Below are positions 1 through 8,345 of a DNA stretch of 64,000 bases, in pieces. Under the pieces are notes generated by a model. It ran no database searches. It was not told the origin of the DNA and worked only from the letters and a program-made list of their open reading frames with translations. Numbering within the stretch: position 1 is the stretch's first letter; each line of letters starts with the position of its first letter. The translations under genes were made by a program, and so were the position numbers. The DNA comes from Chloroflexus islandicus (GTDB lineage: Bacteria; Chloroflexota; Chloroflexia; Chloroflexales; Chloroflexaceae). The stretch is from positions 267,830 to 331,829 of the forward strand of contig NZ_LWQS01000038.1 of assembly GCF_001650695.1 (NCBI RefSeq). Direction: 5' to 3'.

Positions 1-1
1 A

Positions 2-856
2 TTCAACCCGCCGCCGACACCGCTGGTCGCGATCTACCCAGCCGAGGGCACCTTCTGGCACGACAACCCGTTCATCATTATGGCCAGCGCCACTGCCGAT
101 GAACGGGATGCTGCTGAGCGATTCTACGAATTTCTGCTCACCGAAGAGAGCCAGCGCGCCGCGATGTCGTTCGGCTTCCGCCCGGCCAACCCCAACGTGC
201 CGCTGACCGACCCGATCAGTCCGGCCTTCGGCGCCGACCCGCAAGGGGTGCAGACCGTCTTGGCCGTGCCTCCGGCGGAAGTGATCGTTGCGGTCAAGAA
301 CTCGTGGGCGCTCAACCGCAAGCGGGCCGACATCTTGCTGGTGGTTGACACCTCTGGCTCGATGGAAGGCGATAAGATGACAATGGTCAAGGCGGGGATC
401 GAGACCTTCCTCGCGCGGATTCTGCCTGAAGATCGGGTTGGGTTGGTAACGTTCGACTCGACGGCCCGCGTAGTAGTACCGATGGCGCCGCTCAACGACA
501 ACCGGATCGACTTGCAAATCGCTGTTCAAGAGATGCGCGCTGCTGGCCGGACGGCGTTGTTCGATGCGTTGGCTTTGGGGAAGCAGGTGCTTGACAACCT
601 GCCGCCCGCCGAGGACGATCGGATTCGCGCGATTGTGTTGCTCTCGGATGGAGCCGACAACTCAAGCCGGGCATCGCTCGATGAGATCCGGCGCCTCTTC
701 GATGAGAGCGGGATCAGCATCTTCCCGGTGGCTTACGGCAGCGATGCCGACCGGCAGGTGCTTGACTCGATCGCCGAGTTTGCCCGCACGATTGTGGTGG
801 TCGGCGATACCGGCGATATTGCCCAGATCTTTGAAAACCTGAGCCGGTATTTCTAG
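2..856 (+). CDS. Substrate-binding/VWA domain protein, 5' truncated
   Basis: The reading frame is open from base 2, so the gene begins outside the window; the internal ATG at 80 is not the start. The first ~80 visible residues resemble the C-terminal lobe of an extracellular solute-binding protein. They are followed by a von Willebrand factor A domain with a complete MIDAS: DTSGS (DxSxS), the Thr in GRTALFD and the Asp in LLSDGAD. The role is probably extracellular metal-dependent ligand binding; the partner is unknown. It stops at TAG 854-856, followed 17 bases later by a palindromic repeat. Domain assignment is from motifs; the combination of binding lobe plus VWA is inferred. Confidence 0.8.
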   Translation, partial: FNPPPTPLVAIYPAEGTFWHDNPFIIMASATADERDAAERFYEFLLTEESQRAAMSFGFRPANPNVPLTDPISPAFGADPQGVQTVLAVPPAEVIVAVKNSWALNRKRADILLVVDTSGSMEGDKMTMVKAGIETFLARILPEDRVGLVTFDSTARVVVPMAPLNDNRIDLQIAVQEMRAAGRTALFDALALGKQVLDNLPPAEDDRIRAIVLLSDGADNSSRASLDEIRRLFDESGISIFPVAYGSDADRQVLDSIAEFARTIVVVGDTGDIAQIFENLSRYF

Positions 857-872
857 GACCGGGTTGACAGTT

Positions 873-903
873 TGGAGTGCGGCAGTTAAACTGCCGCACT
901 CCA
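873..903. repeat. 31-nt palindromic repeat, copy 1
   Basis: Perfect inverted repeat with arms TGGAGTGCGGCAGTT and AACTGCCGCACTCCA around a single central A. The same element recurs at 14658, 14834, 15019 and, with changed bases, 33834. Here it lies 17 bases after the VWA gene and may act as a terminator, though no T-tract follows. Confidence 0.9.
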
Positions 904-935
904 TAAAAAGAACATCGCAGGTAGTCGCAGCGTGA

Positions 936-941
936 TATAAT
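936..941 (+). promoter_or_regulatory. Putative -10 element (TATAAT)
   Basis: A perfect TATAAT sits 36 bases upstream of the ATG at 977. No good -35 hexamer is seen at 17 bases. Confidence 0.45.
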
Positions 942-976
942 TACACAAGAAACTATCTCGCCAAAGGCAGGATGGT

Positions 977-1702
977 ATGGACACACTCCGCACTGCCGCC
1001 TTGCAACCGCTCAATCTGCTCGTGCTGGTCGCCGCGATCTTCGGTGGCTTGTCGCTCACGATCTGGTGGTTGCCGCTTGGAATCGCCCTCTACCTTGCTG
1101 CCACGTGGTTGGCGGCGCGCGACCCCTTGCTGACCGCACCACCGCCCGCACCACGCCCGCGCATCACCAGTCCGGCGCTCCGAGCCGCGCTTGGCGAGAT
1201 CGAGCGATCGCAGCGCGAGGTCGAACGAGCCGCCGGCGCAGCGCAAGGCCCGCTGGCCGGACTGCTCGGCAATATTGTCAACCAGACCCGCGATTTAGTG
1301 GCCGAAGCGTATGTGCTGGCTGACAAGGGGCAGATCATTGAACGCTTCTTAGCCACGAACGACTGGCAGCGTTTGTCACAACAACTAACCCAACTCGATT
1401 GGCAGATCAGCGCCACGATCGACCCGTTCACCCGTCAGCAACTCGAAGAGCAGCGGCAAGCGTTGCGCGCCCAACAGCAGCATATTCAAGATTTGAGCAC
1501 CTACCTCAACCGGATTAAGGCTCAGCTCGCGAACATTGACGCCAGCCTTGACACCACCCTAGCCGAGATTGTCCGGCTTAAGACCGCCGATGCGGTCGCG
1601 ATGGCCTCGGCCAGCGGCGCCGTCCAGCAACGCCTCACCGATCTGCGCAGCGATATGGAGGTGTTCCGCAAAGTGTTGGATACCGCGATGACCGGCTTGT
1701 AA
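977..1702 (+). CDS. Membrane-anchored coiled-coil protein, function unknown
   Basis: 241 residues. Two closely spaced hydrophobic segments (about residues 12-30 and 32-48) form a membrane hairpin, followed by a short proline-rich linker (PPPAPRPR). The rest is a long helical, Gln/Arg/Ala-rich region (about 65-235) typical of coiled coils. No catalytic motif is recognised. AGGATG just before the ATG can serve as ribosome site. The topology resembles 5-bromo-4-chloroindolyl phosphate hydrolysis-type or TelA-neighbour membrane proteins that often accompany VWA genes, but I cannot name the family from sequence alone. Confidence 0.7.
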   Translation: MDTLRTAALQPLNLLVLVAAIFGGLSLTIWWLPLGIALYLAATWLAARDPLLTAPPPAPRPRITSPALRAALGEIERSQREVERAAGAAQGPLAGLLGNIVNQTRDLVAEAYVLADKGQIIERFLATNDWQRLSQQLTQLDWQISATIDPFTRQQLEEQRQALRAQQQHIQDLSTYLNRIKAQLANIDASLDTTLAEIVRLKTADAVAMASASGAVQQRLTDLRSDMEVFRKVLDTAMTGL

Positions 1703-1838
1703 CGGCAACGTATGCGCTGCCGCTATCCAGCCATGCCATACAGCCTTTCATCATCTTTCAATGTACCCAACCGGCAAGGCATGTTATGATATTCGCAAGC
1801 AATATCTAATCTAATCCACGCGAGAGGAACACCATCCT

Positions 1839-3278
1839 ATGGTTGCGCGCACCCTCATCCCCGCTCGCACTCCGGTCGCAACACCCGATGAAGGTCTCGT
1901 CGCTGATATGTTGCCACCGATGCTGGTACTCTTAGCAACGCTTGCCGGCGGTGCAACCGGTATCTTGTTGCTCAATCGTTGGCAAGGCAATGTCTGGCCG
2001 TATGTTGTGATTCTGTTGCTGCTCGCCAGCGTTGCCGTGAGCGACCGGTTGCGACGGCGCGGCAACCTCTATCTGGCCAGCGTGGTGATGGTCGGCGCGG
2101 TGACGCTATTGCCGGTGCTGAGTTGCGCGGCGTTTGGCTTCACTAACAACAGTTTCGTCTATCTTTCGGTGTTAGGGGTCTTTGCCGCCGGGATCATGGT
2201 CTCGTCACGCGCGCCATTTCAAGCGACGCAAGCGGCGATCTTGCTCTACCTCGGCTTGCTGCTCGGCGCCGATCTGGCCGGCCAGCCGCGGCCAACGTGG
2301 TTTGAAGCGATCGGCCAGATCATATTCCTGATTGCCTTATTGCTCGGTGCAGCAACGCTCAGTTGGGCGGCGGCGTATGTGGTGCGCGGCACGATCAGTT
2401 GGGCGATCGATACGGCGCAAAAATCCGAACGGCGCGAACAGTTGTTGCGCGCAACCCAAGCCGATCTCGAACGGGCCTTGCTCGAACGCGATTTGCTCAA
2501 CGAGCAACTGTACCGCACCACCCTCGAACTGGAAGAGGCGCGGGCCGCTGCCGAGGCGGCCTACCGCTCGAAGGCCAACTTTATGGCCACAATGTCGCAC
2601 GAGCTGCGCACCCCGCTCAATATCATCATCGGCTTTAGCACCGCGATGCTCGAACATCCCGAAATGTACGGCGATGTGCGCATTGACGAACAGGTGCTGC
2701 AAGATATTGCCGAGATCCGGCGCAGCGGCCAGCATTTGCTCGGCCTGATCAACGACATTCTCGATCTGGCGAAAGTTGAGGCCGGCAAGCTTGAGCTGAA
2801 CAAAACCAATCTCGCGTTGACGCCGCTGCTCGATGAGACGATGCGCACCGCGCAGGCGTTGATCGGCGAGCGGCCCATTCAGTTGCGCCGCGAGTACCGC
2901 GATCCGTTGCCGACGGTGCTGGCCGATGAAGTGCGGGTGCGGCAGATATTGCTGAATCTGGTCTCAAACGCCTGCAAGTTTACCCATTCGGGCGAAATTG
3001 CGGTCGGAGCGCGGGCCGATACCGATCAGGTCGTGCTCTGGGTGCGTGACACCGGCATCGGGATCGCGCCGAGCGATCAAGAGCGAATCTTCCAACAATT
3101 CGAGCAAATTGAAAATGCTGACACGCGCCAACACGCCGGCACCGGTTTGGGCCTCTCGATCTGCCGCTGGCTGGTCGAGCTGCACGGCGGGCGGATGTGG
3201 CTGGAAAGCGAACTGGGCAAGGGCAGCATCTTCTTCTTCTCGTTGCCGCGCACACGGGCCGGCACGGAAAGAGGATAA
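1839..3278 (+). CDS. Membrane sensor histidine kinase
   Basis: 479 residues. About five or six hydrophobic helices (residues 25-180) form the sensory part. A short coiled coil (195-240) leads to a HisKA dimerisation domain with the phospho-acceptor H254 in MSHELRTPLN. The HATPase domain shows the N box (LLNLVSNACKF), G1 (DTGIGI), F box (FEQIE) and G2 (GTGLGLSI). No extracellular sensor loop or PAS/GAF domain is visible, so sensing probably happens within the membrane helices. GAGAGGAA precedes the ATG. The receiver protein at 3375 lies 96 bases downstream and is the likely partner. Confidence 0.93.
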   Translation: MVARTLIPARTPVATPDEGLVADMLPPMLVLLATLAGGATGILLLNRWQGNVWPYVVILLLLASVAVSDRLRRRGNLYLASVVMVGAVTLLPVLSCAAFGFTNNSFVYLSVLGVFAAGIMVSSRAPFQATQAAILLYLGLLLGADLAGQPRPTWFEAIGQIIFLIALLLGAATLSWAAAYVVRGTISWAIDTAQKSERREQLLRATQADLERALLERDLLNEQLYRTTLELEEARAAAEAAYRSKANFMATMSHELRTPLNIIIGFSTAMLEHPEMYGDVRIDEQVLQDIAEIRRSGQHLLGLINDILDLAKVEAGKLELNKTNLALTPLLDETMRTAQALIGERPIQLRREYRDPLPTVLADEVRVRQILLNLVSNACKFTHSGEIAVGARADTDQVVLWVRDTGIGIAPSDQERIFQQFEQIENADTRQHAGTGLGLSICRWLVELHGGRMWLESELGKGSIFFFSLPRTRAGTERG

Positions 3279-3292
3279 CAATGACGGCAACG

Positions 3293-3319
3293 ATGAAACG
3301 TGGCAATGCCACGTTTCAT
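3293..3319. repeat. 27-nt perfect palindrome between kinase and receiver
   Basis: Arms ATGAAACGTGGC and GCCACGTTTCAT flank a 3-nt AAT centre. It lies in the 96-bp gap between the sensor kinase and the receiver gene, with no T-tract, so it could be an operator, an mRNA-stability hairpin or an attenuator of the second gene. Confidence 0.8.
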
Positions 3320-3374
3320 CGCGATCAACATCGCACGCTGGCAATGGTGCAAGTGAGCAAAGGAGCAAGGAACG

Positions 3375-3734
3375 ATGGCCAGAATACTGCTCGTCGATGA
3401 TGTCTATACGGCCCGTTCGATGTTCGAGCGTGTGCTCCGCCATGTTGGGCGCCACGAGGTGCTCTCGGTCGGCAGCGGCGCTGAGGCGCTGGCGAAGGTG
3501 CATGAGTTTGGGCCTGATGTGATCGTACTCGATATTAGTATGGCCGATCGCGATGGCTTGATGGTATTGCGCGATCTGCGGGCGCAGGGCGTGCGGTGCC
3601 CGATCATTGCGCACACCGCGCGCACCGAAAAGACGCCGGGCGAATTTGTGGCGCAGGGGTTTGACGCCTATGTGCCTAAGACGGGTAATTTGACCAATCT
3701 GCTCAGTACGGTGCGCGATTTGGTTGGGCGGTAA
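3375..3734 (+). CDS. Single-domain response regulator
   Basis: 119 residues, a receiver domain only. The acidic pair D8/D9 (LLVDD), the phosphorylation site D53 (VLDIS), T81 and K102 (VPKTG) are all in place. There is no output domain, so it acts by protein interaction, as CheY- or Spo0F-like receivers do. AAGGAGCAAGGA precedes the ATG. It follows the kinase at 1839-3278 on the same strand and probably receives its phosphate. Confidence 0.92.
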   Translation: MARILLVDDVYTARSMFERVLRHVGRHEVLSVGSGAEALAKVHEFGPDVIVLDISMADRDGLMVLRDLRAQGVRCPIIAHTARTEKTPGEFVAQGFDAYVPKTGNLTNLLSTVRDLVGR

Positions 3735-5158
3735 ATCGGCCCAGTCCAGATCGCCCGATCGTGTGCCCGGCCTTTCAGGCCTAGTAAGCGTTGCAAAGCC
3801 CACGCTGCGGGTTAGGTAAGTCTATTCCGTTTCCTGCGCCCGGCCCTTCAGGGCCGGGCTGGCGTTACGAAGCCCGCTGCGCGGGCTGCTAGCCCTCACC
3901 CCCAGCCCCGCTCCTAGGGAAAGGAATAGCCACAAAAAGACGCAAAAGGCACAAATATGTTTTGTGCCTCTTGTGGCGCTTGGTAGCTATCATATCCCCT
4001 CCCCCAGCGAGTTCAAGGGCGGACAGAACATCTGTCTAGAACCCAGCCCCACTCCCACTGGCGCGGGAGAGGGGAGCCGCTGGATGGGAAAGGAATAGCC
4101 ACAAAAAGACGCAAAATACACAAAAACGTTTTGTGCATGTTGTGGCGCTTGGTAGCTATCACCTCCCCTCCCCCAGCGAGTTCAAGGGCGAACAGAACAT
4201 AAGAGCGCAGATGTCATTGATGGCGTTGCGATACGTTGGTTAGCCCTCACCCCCAGCCCCTCTCCCACCGTTAGGTGGGAGAGGGGAGCGGAGAGCCGGG
4301 CGTTGAGGCGTTTCACAGCAATCCACGGTTGTACTCGACCAACGTTTTGCCCGCCCCGTAACCCGCCGGGGGAGGGAGGCACAGCGCAGCGGAAAGGGGT
4401 TTCTTCCGTGCTCGCGGGGGATTGCTTCGGGCGCTCCGCGCCCTCGCAATGACAGACGGGCCTGTCATTGCGAGCCGCCGGAGGCGGCGAAGCAATCTCC
4501 CGCTTCAGCGAGAGTAAACCCATAGCGGGCTGCTAGCCTTCACCCCCAGCCCCTCTCCCACCTAACGGCGGGAGAGGGGAGCGGAGAGCCGGGCGTTGAG
4601 GCATCGCACCGCGATCAACGGGGGTGATCAACCCGATGTTCTGTCCGGGACCCGGCCCTTGAGGGCCGGGCTAGAGGTACGAAGCTCGCTGCGTGGGCTG
4701 CTAGCCCTCACCCCCAGCCCCTCTCCCACCTAACGGCGGGAGAGGGTAGCGGAGAGCCGGGCGTTGAGGCATCGCACCGCGATCAACGGGGGTGATTAAC
4801 CCGATGTTCTATCCGGGACCCGGCCCTCAAGGGCCGGGCTAGAGGTACGAAACTCGCTGCGTGGGCTGATGCCCTCACCCTGTGCCCCTCCCCCGCTGGG
4901 GGAGGGGTGATGGGGAGCGGAGAGCCGGGCGTTGAGGCATCGCACCGCGATCAACGGGGGTGATCGACCCGGTGTTTTGTCCATCCCGCAAGTCACAGGA
5001 GCCGGGCTGTCTTGACGAAGCCCGCGGAGCGGGCTGGATCGGGGTGGTAAGCACGGCTTGGGGCGTGTGCCCGGCTCGGCGATAGTAGGTTTTACCTGAT
5101 AAGGCATCGCCAGTTGCCGCGGTTTTCCCAATCACACGCGGCAGTACAACACCATCGC
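3735..5158. repeat. 1.4-kb gene-free block of modular hairpin repeats
   Basis: No credible gene is present. The clearest part is a tandem array with a period of 168 bases: units begin at 4525, 4693 and 4861 (last unit runs to about 5035). Each unit has the same order of small hairpins: CTCTCCC...GGGAGAG, a GCATCGCACCGCGATC motif, CCCGGCCC...GGGCCGGG and GCCCGC...GCGGGC. Fragments of the same modules occur at 3830-3900, 4020-4070 and 4240-4310, and elsewhere in the window (9.6, 21.7, 29.7, 30.1 and 50.9 kb). At 4424-4510 there is also a CATTGCGAG / GAAGCAATC type repeat pair. Confidence 0.85.
3918..4210. repeat. Two copies of a hairpin-rich repeat, spacing 168
   Basis: The string starting GGGAAAGGAATAGCCACAAA occurs at 3918 and again at 4086. 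Each copy folds as an imperfect long hairpin: TAGCCACAAAAAGACGC on one arm, and GCGCTTGGTAGCTA on the other, with TTTGTGC/GCACAAA inside. Each is followed by a purine-pyrimidine GC tract and the words TTCAAGGGCG and ACAGAACAT. Confidence 0.8.
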
Positions 5159-5177
5159 GTAACCGATCGGTTACAAT
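5159..5177 (+). promoter_or_regulatory. 16-nt perfect palindrome overlapping a -10 element (putative operator)
   Basis: GTAACCGATCGGTTAC (5159-5174) is a perfect inverted repeat. Its right arm overlaps TACAAT (5172-5177), a plausible -10 for the operon starting at 5213. This is a classic position for repressor binding. A -35 is not obvious. Confidence 0.5.
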
Positions 5178-5212
5178 ACGGCATGGTAGCATACCAACCG
5201 ACAGGAGGTATT

Positions 5213-6652
5213 GTGACCGTCGATCTGGTACGCGGCATGCGTGATGTCGCCCCGGCTGAGCACATCGCCAGCCGGTATGTGCAAGCCATTTTGGAACGAA
5301 CCATAGCCAGTTACGGCTATCAGATGCTCGATGCACCGATTATCGAGCACCGTGACCTCTATTTGCGCAAACTTGGCGAAGAGCTGGTCGGCAAGGTGTA
5401 TGAGTTTAGCTTTGGCGGGCGCGATCTGGCGCTGCGCCCGGAATGGACTGCATCGGTGTTGCGGGCGTATGTGGCCGGGATGCAAGATCAACCGTTGCCG
5501 CTGCGCCTCAGTTATGCCGGGCCGGTCTTTCGCTACGAGCGGCCCCAACGCCATACCTATCGCCAGTTTACGCAGATTGGCGGCGAGATTATCGGCGGCT
5601 TGCCACCGCGCGCCGATGCAGAAGTGATTGCACTGGCCTGCGCCGGTTTGGACGCCGCCGGCGTGAGCGGGTATACCGTGCGCATTGGCCATATCGGGCT
5701 GGTGCGCGAGCTGCTGCTGCGGTTTGCGTTGCCTGAACGCACCCGCGGGTTGTTAGTGTGGAGCCTTGAGCGGCTGCGGGCCGAGGGGATCGAACCGGTG
5801 CGCGAGCGGGTATTGGCGAACCTCGGCACGCCGCCGGAAGGTCTCGAATTGCCTCCCGGCCTCGATGACGCACAGGCGGCCATTTGGCTGGAACGGGTGC
5901 TGTCTGCGATGCGGATTGATCTGCGCACCGGCACCCGCAGTCCGGCAGAAGTGATCCAACGCCTGTTGCGCACCCTGCGCCGGGCCGATGAGCAGCCATT
6001 AGTCGAAGCGGCGCTAGCGCAGTTGGCCCAACTCGCTGCGATCAGCGGCTCGCCGGCGCAGGCGCTGCCGGCACTGGCCAGCTTACTTGGCAGCGAATCA
6101 GCGGCCTTCCGCGAGTTGCAAGCCATTCTCGACCTGCTAGCAGCGCATGGCGTGCCGGGCGATCGGCTGGTGATCGATGGCGCGTTGGGCCGCGGATTGC
6201 ACTACTACACCGGCCTCATCTTCGAGATTTACGACCGTGACGGGAACCAGCTCTGCGGCGGCGGGCGCTACGACGATCTGGTCAGTACCCTCGGCGGGCG
6301 ACAACCAACCCCGGCAGTCGGTTTTGCCTATGGGTTGGAACGGGTGCTGGCCGCGGCGACAATGCCGGAATTGATGCTGCCAGCGACCGTGTTAGTGGCC
6401 GCAGTGAGCGATGACGATTACCCGTATGCGTTAGCCGTCGCCGAGCGCATCCGCGCCGGCGGGAGAGCGGTGGTGCTCGATGTGCGCGGGAGGAGCGTGA
6501 AAGACAATCTGCGCGATGCGACCCGGCGCGGTTTTGCCGCCGCCGTGATCGTAGGTGCAGCCGAACGTGAGGGCGAGTACGTTGTGTGGCGCGATCTCGC
6601 CGCACGCACCGAACGGCGGATTGCGCTGGCGGCATTGGGGGAGGCGTTATGA
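5213..6652 (+). CDS. Histidyl-tRNA synthetase family protein (HisS or HisZ-like)
   Basis: I choose GTG 5213, preceded by AGGAGGT at 5203-5209; the protein then begins MTVDLVRGMRDVAP, as in the family (479 residues). Class II motif 2 is seen as FRYERPQRHTYRQFTQ. The histidine-specific region appears as GRGLHYYTG, where most HisRS have GLDYY. Motif 3 follows (GFAYGLERV), and a C-terminal anticodon-binding-like domain is present (about 395-475). About 60 extra residues lie in the middle (roughly 215-290), making it longer than a typical HisRS. It overlaps the next gene by ATGA and sits in an operon with hisG. HisZ is the alternative, but the hisG here is the long form, which needs no HisZ, and HisZ normally lacks the C-terminal domain. 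Confidence 0.8.
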   Translation: MTVDLVRGMRDVAPAEHIASRYVQAILERTIASYGYQMLDAPIIEHRDLYLRKLGEELVGKVYEFSFGGRDLALRPEWTASVLRAYVAGMQDQPLPLRLSYAGPVFRYERPQRHTYRQFTQIGGEIIGGLPPRADAEVIALACAGLDAAGVSGYTVRIGHIGLVRELLLRFALPERTRGLLVWSLERLRAEGIEPVRERVLANLGTPPEGLELPPGLDDAQAAIWLERVLSAMRIDLRTGTRSPAEVIQRLLRTLRRADEQPLVEAALAQLAQLAAISGSPAQALPALASLLGSESAAFRELQAILDLLAAHGVPGDRLVIDGALGRGLHYYTGLIFEIYDRDGNQLCGGGRYDDLVSTLGGRQPTPAVGFAYGLERVLAAATMPELMLPATVLVAAVSDDDYPYALAVAERIRAGGRAVVLDVRGRSVKDNLRDATRRGFAAAVIVGAAEREGEYVVWRDLAARTERRIALAALGEAL

Positions 6653-7335
6653 GCGCTACGCAAGCGTGGGGGCGCTACGTTGACGTATTGCCGGCCCAGC
6701 AGCAACAGCTCATCGCGAAACAGCCAATCTGCTGGTTGCCGTGGGCGACATTAGAATCGCGCGGATCGCACTTGCCCCACGGAGTCGCCGGTTATATTGC
6801 TGAAGCGGTGGCCGAAGGCGCAGCGCGCCGGGTGGGTGGTGTCCTCTACCCGTTGCTGTGGTGGGATAGCAATGACAATGTTGAGCTATTCCGCCAAGTC
6901 GTGGCCGCACGGCTGGCTGTTGTCGCCGCTCAAGGATTTCAAGCCGCGATTGTGATCGGTTTGCCCGCAACCACGATGATCGATCTGGCGCTGATCGAGA
7001 CTGCCGAGGAAGCGTGGTCGCACCATCACCTGCTGACCCTTGCCATCTCGCCGCTCGAGCTAGTCGATGAAACGATGCAGGATCACGGTGCGCTCTGGGA
7101 GACCTCGCTGTTGCTGGCGATGCACCCGGAATTGGTCGATCTCAGCCAACTCGCATCCGATGACGGGCGCAATGTGCGCGATGTCGCCAGCCCCTCGCTG
7201 GGCAACCATGCGCTCACGTTGGCGATCGAACGGCTAGCAAAGGCCGTGCAAGATGTCTATGCCCGGCGGAACGTAGCCGCGATTACTGCTCTCTACCAAC
7301 AGCGCCGCGCGCGTTATGATAGGTCTGCGCTATGA
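6649..7335 (+). CDS. Creatininase-family protein with degenerate metal site
   Basis: Start at ATG 6649, overlapping the previous stop as ATGA; 228 residues. The family signature is recognisable: TLESRGSHLPHGVAG matches the creatininase block usually written GSxEQHGPHLPLxxD, and HGALWETSLLLAMHPELVD matches HAGExETSxxLAxxPxLV. Of the usual zinc ligands, the Glu is kept but the His of EQH is Arg here and the Asp is Gly, and the usual HGGN motif is replaced (VIGLPATT). It may therefore be a non-catalytic or altered member. It lies between the HisRS-like gene and hisG and overlaps both, so a role with histidine or purine biosynthesis is suggested by context only. Confidence 0.75.
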   Translation: MSATQAWGRYVDVLPAQQQQLIAKQPICWLPWATLESRGSHLPHGVAGYIAEAVAEGAARRVGGVLYPLLWWDSNDNVELFRQVVAARLAVVAAQGFQAAIVIGLPATTMIDLALIETAEEAWSHHHLLTLAISPLELVDETMQDHGALWETSLLLAMHPELVDLSQLASDDGRNVRDVASPSLGNHALTLAIERLAKAVQDVYARRNVAAITALYQQRRARYDRSAL

Positions 7336-8345
7336 CACTGCGTTTTGCTATCCCTTCTAAAGGTTCCGGCTACGATGCGACCATTGCGTTGCTGGAAAGT
7401 TGCGGTCTGCGCGTGACCCGCGCCAACCCGCGCCAGTACACGGCGGTGTTGCGCGGCTTGCCCGGCACCGAGGTGTTGCTGCATCGGCCCGCCGATATTG
7501 TGACGAAAGTGGCCGAGGGCGCGATTGATTTGGGGGTGACCGGCTACGATCTGCTGCACGAACAGCGCGGCGATGACGATGATGATGTGCTGGTCGTGAT
7601 CGACGACCTCGGCTTCTGGCGGGTTGAGCTGGTCTTTGCCGTGCCCCAAAGCTGGATCGATGTCACCTCGTGGGCCGATTTGGCCGATCTGGCGGTCGAA
7701 TTCCAAGCGCGGGGCCGGCGATTGCGGATCGCCACCAAGTACCCCAACACGGTGCGCCGGTTTTGTTATGCCAATGGCATCAACATCTTCGAGCTGGTCG
7801 AGTCGCAAGGCGCGACTGAGGCGGCGCCGAGCCTTGGCTACGCCGACATTATCGCCGACATCACCGAGACCGGCACTGCCATTCGCGAGAACCAGTTGAA
7901 GATCGTCGGCGGGCCGATCATCCGCTCGCAGGCGGTCTTAATCGGCTCGCGCCGTTCGTTGCGCGGCAACCCGGCCCGGCTCGAGCTAGTGCGCCAGCTT
8001 TGCGAATTGATCGAAGCCCGCCGGCGTGGCCGCCTCTTCTATTCGCTGACCGCCAATCTGCCCGGCGCCTCGGTGGAAGAGGTGGGGCGGAAGGTAACTG
8101 CCCGCCACGAGCTGGCCGGCTTGCAGGGGCCGACGATCGCGCCGGTGTGGAGCAAGTTTGCCAGTGAGAGCGGGTGGTACGCGGTGAATGTGGTCGTACC
8201 GCAAGAAGAACTATTGCCGGCGATCGATTACCTGCGCAGCATCGGCGCCAGCAGCGTCACGACTGTTCAAGTGCAACATGTCTTTCGGGCTGAGAGTGAG
8301 GCGTTTGCGCGGCTCAGCGCGCGTCTTGGCGAGGAGCGACTATGA
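7332..8345 (+). CDS. hisG: ATP phosphoribosyltransferase, long form
   Basis: 337 residues; catalyses the first step of histidine synthesis, joining ATP and PRPP. The start MTLRFAIPSKGSGYDATIAL and the phosphate-binding GYADIIADITETGTAIREN block (about residues 174-194) are characteristic. A C-terminal regulatory domain is present (about 255-330; SGWYAVNVVVPQEEL ... TVQVQHVF), the ACT-like HisG_C fold, giving histidine feedback inhibition without HisZ. ATGA overlaps join it to the creatininase-like gene before and purM after, so the genes are translationally coupled. Pairing with purM makes sense because the ATP used by HisG is returned to the purine pathway as AICAR. Confidence 0.95.
   Translation: MTLRFAIPSKGSGYDATIALLESCGLRVTRANPRQYTAVLRGLPGTEVLLHRPADIVTKVAEGAIDLGVTGYDLLHEQRGDDDDDVLVVIDDLGFWRVELVFAVPQSWIDVTSWADLADLAVEFQARGRRLRIATKYPNTVRRFCYANGINIFELVESQGATEAAPSLGYADIIADITETGTAIRENQLKIVGGPIIRSQAVLIGSRRSLRGNPARLELVRQLCELIEARRRGRLFYSLTANLPGASVEEVGRKVTARHELAGLQGPTIAPVWSKFASESGWYAVNVVVPQEELLPAIDYLRSIGASSVTTVQVQHVFRAESEAFARLSARLGEERL

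Noticed and set aside
4182..4523. Minus-strand ORF of 113 codons in the repeat block
   Set aside because: Made of repeat modules that recur non-coding elsewhere in the window.
3735..5158. Insertion sequence or transposon in the repeat block
   Set aside because: No transposase ORF, terminal inverted repeats or target duplication seen.
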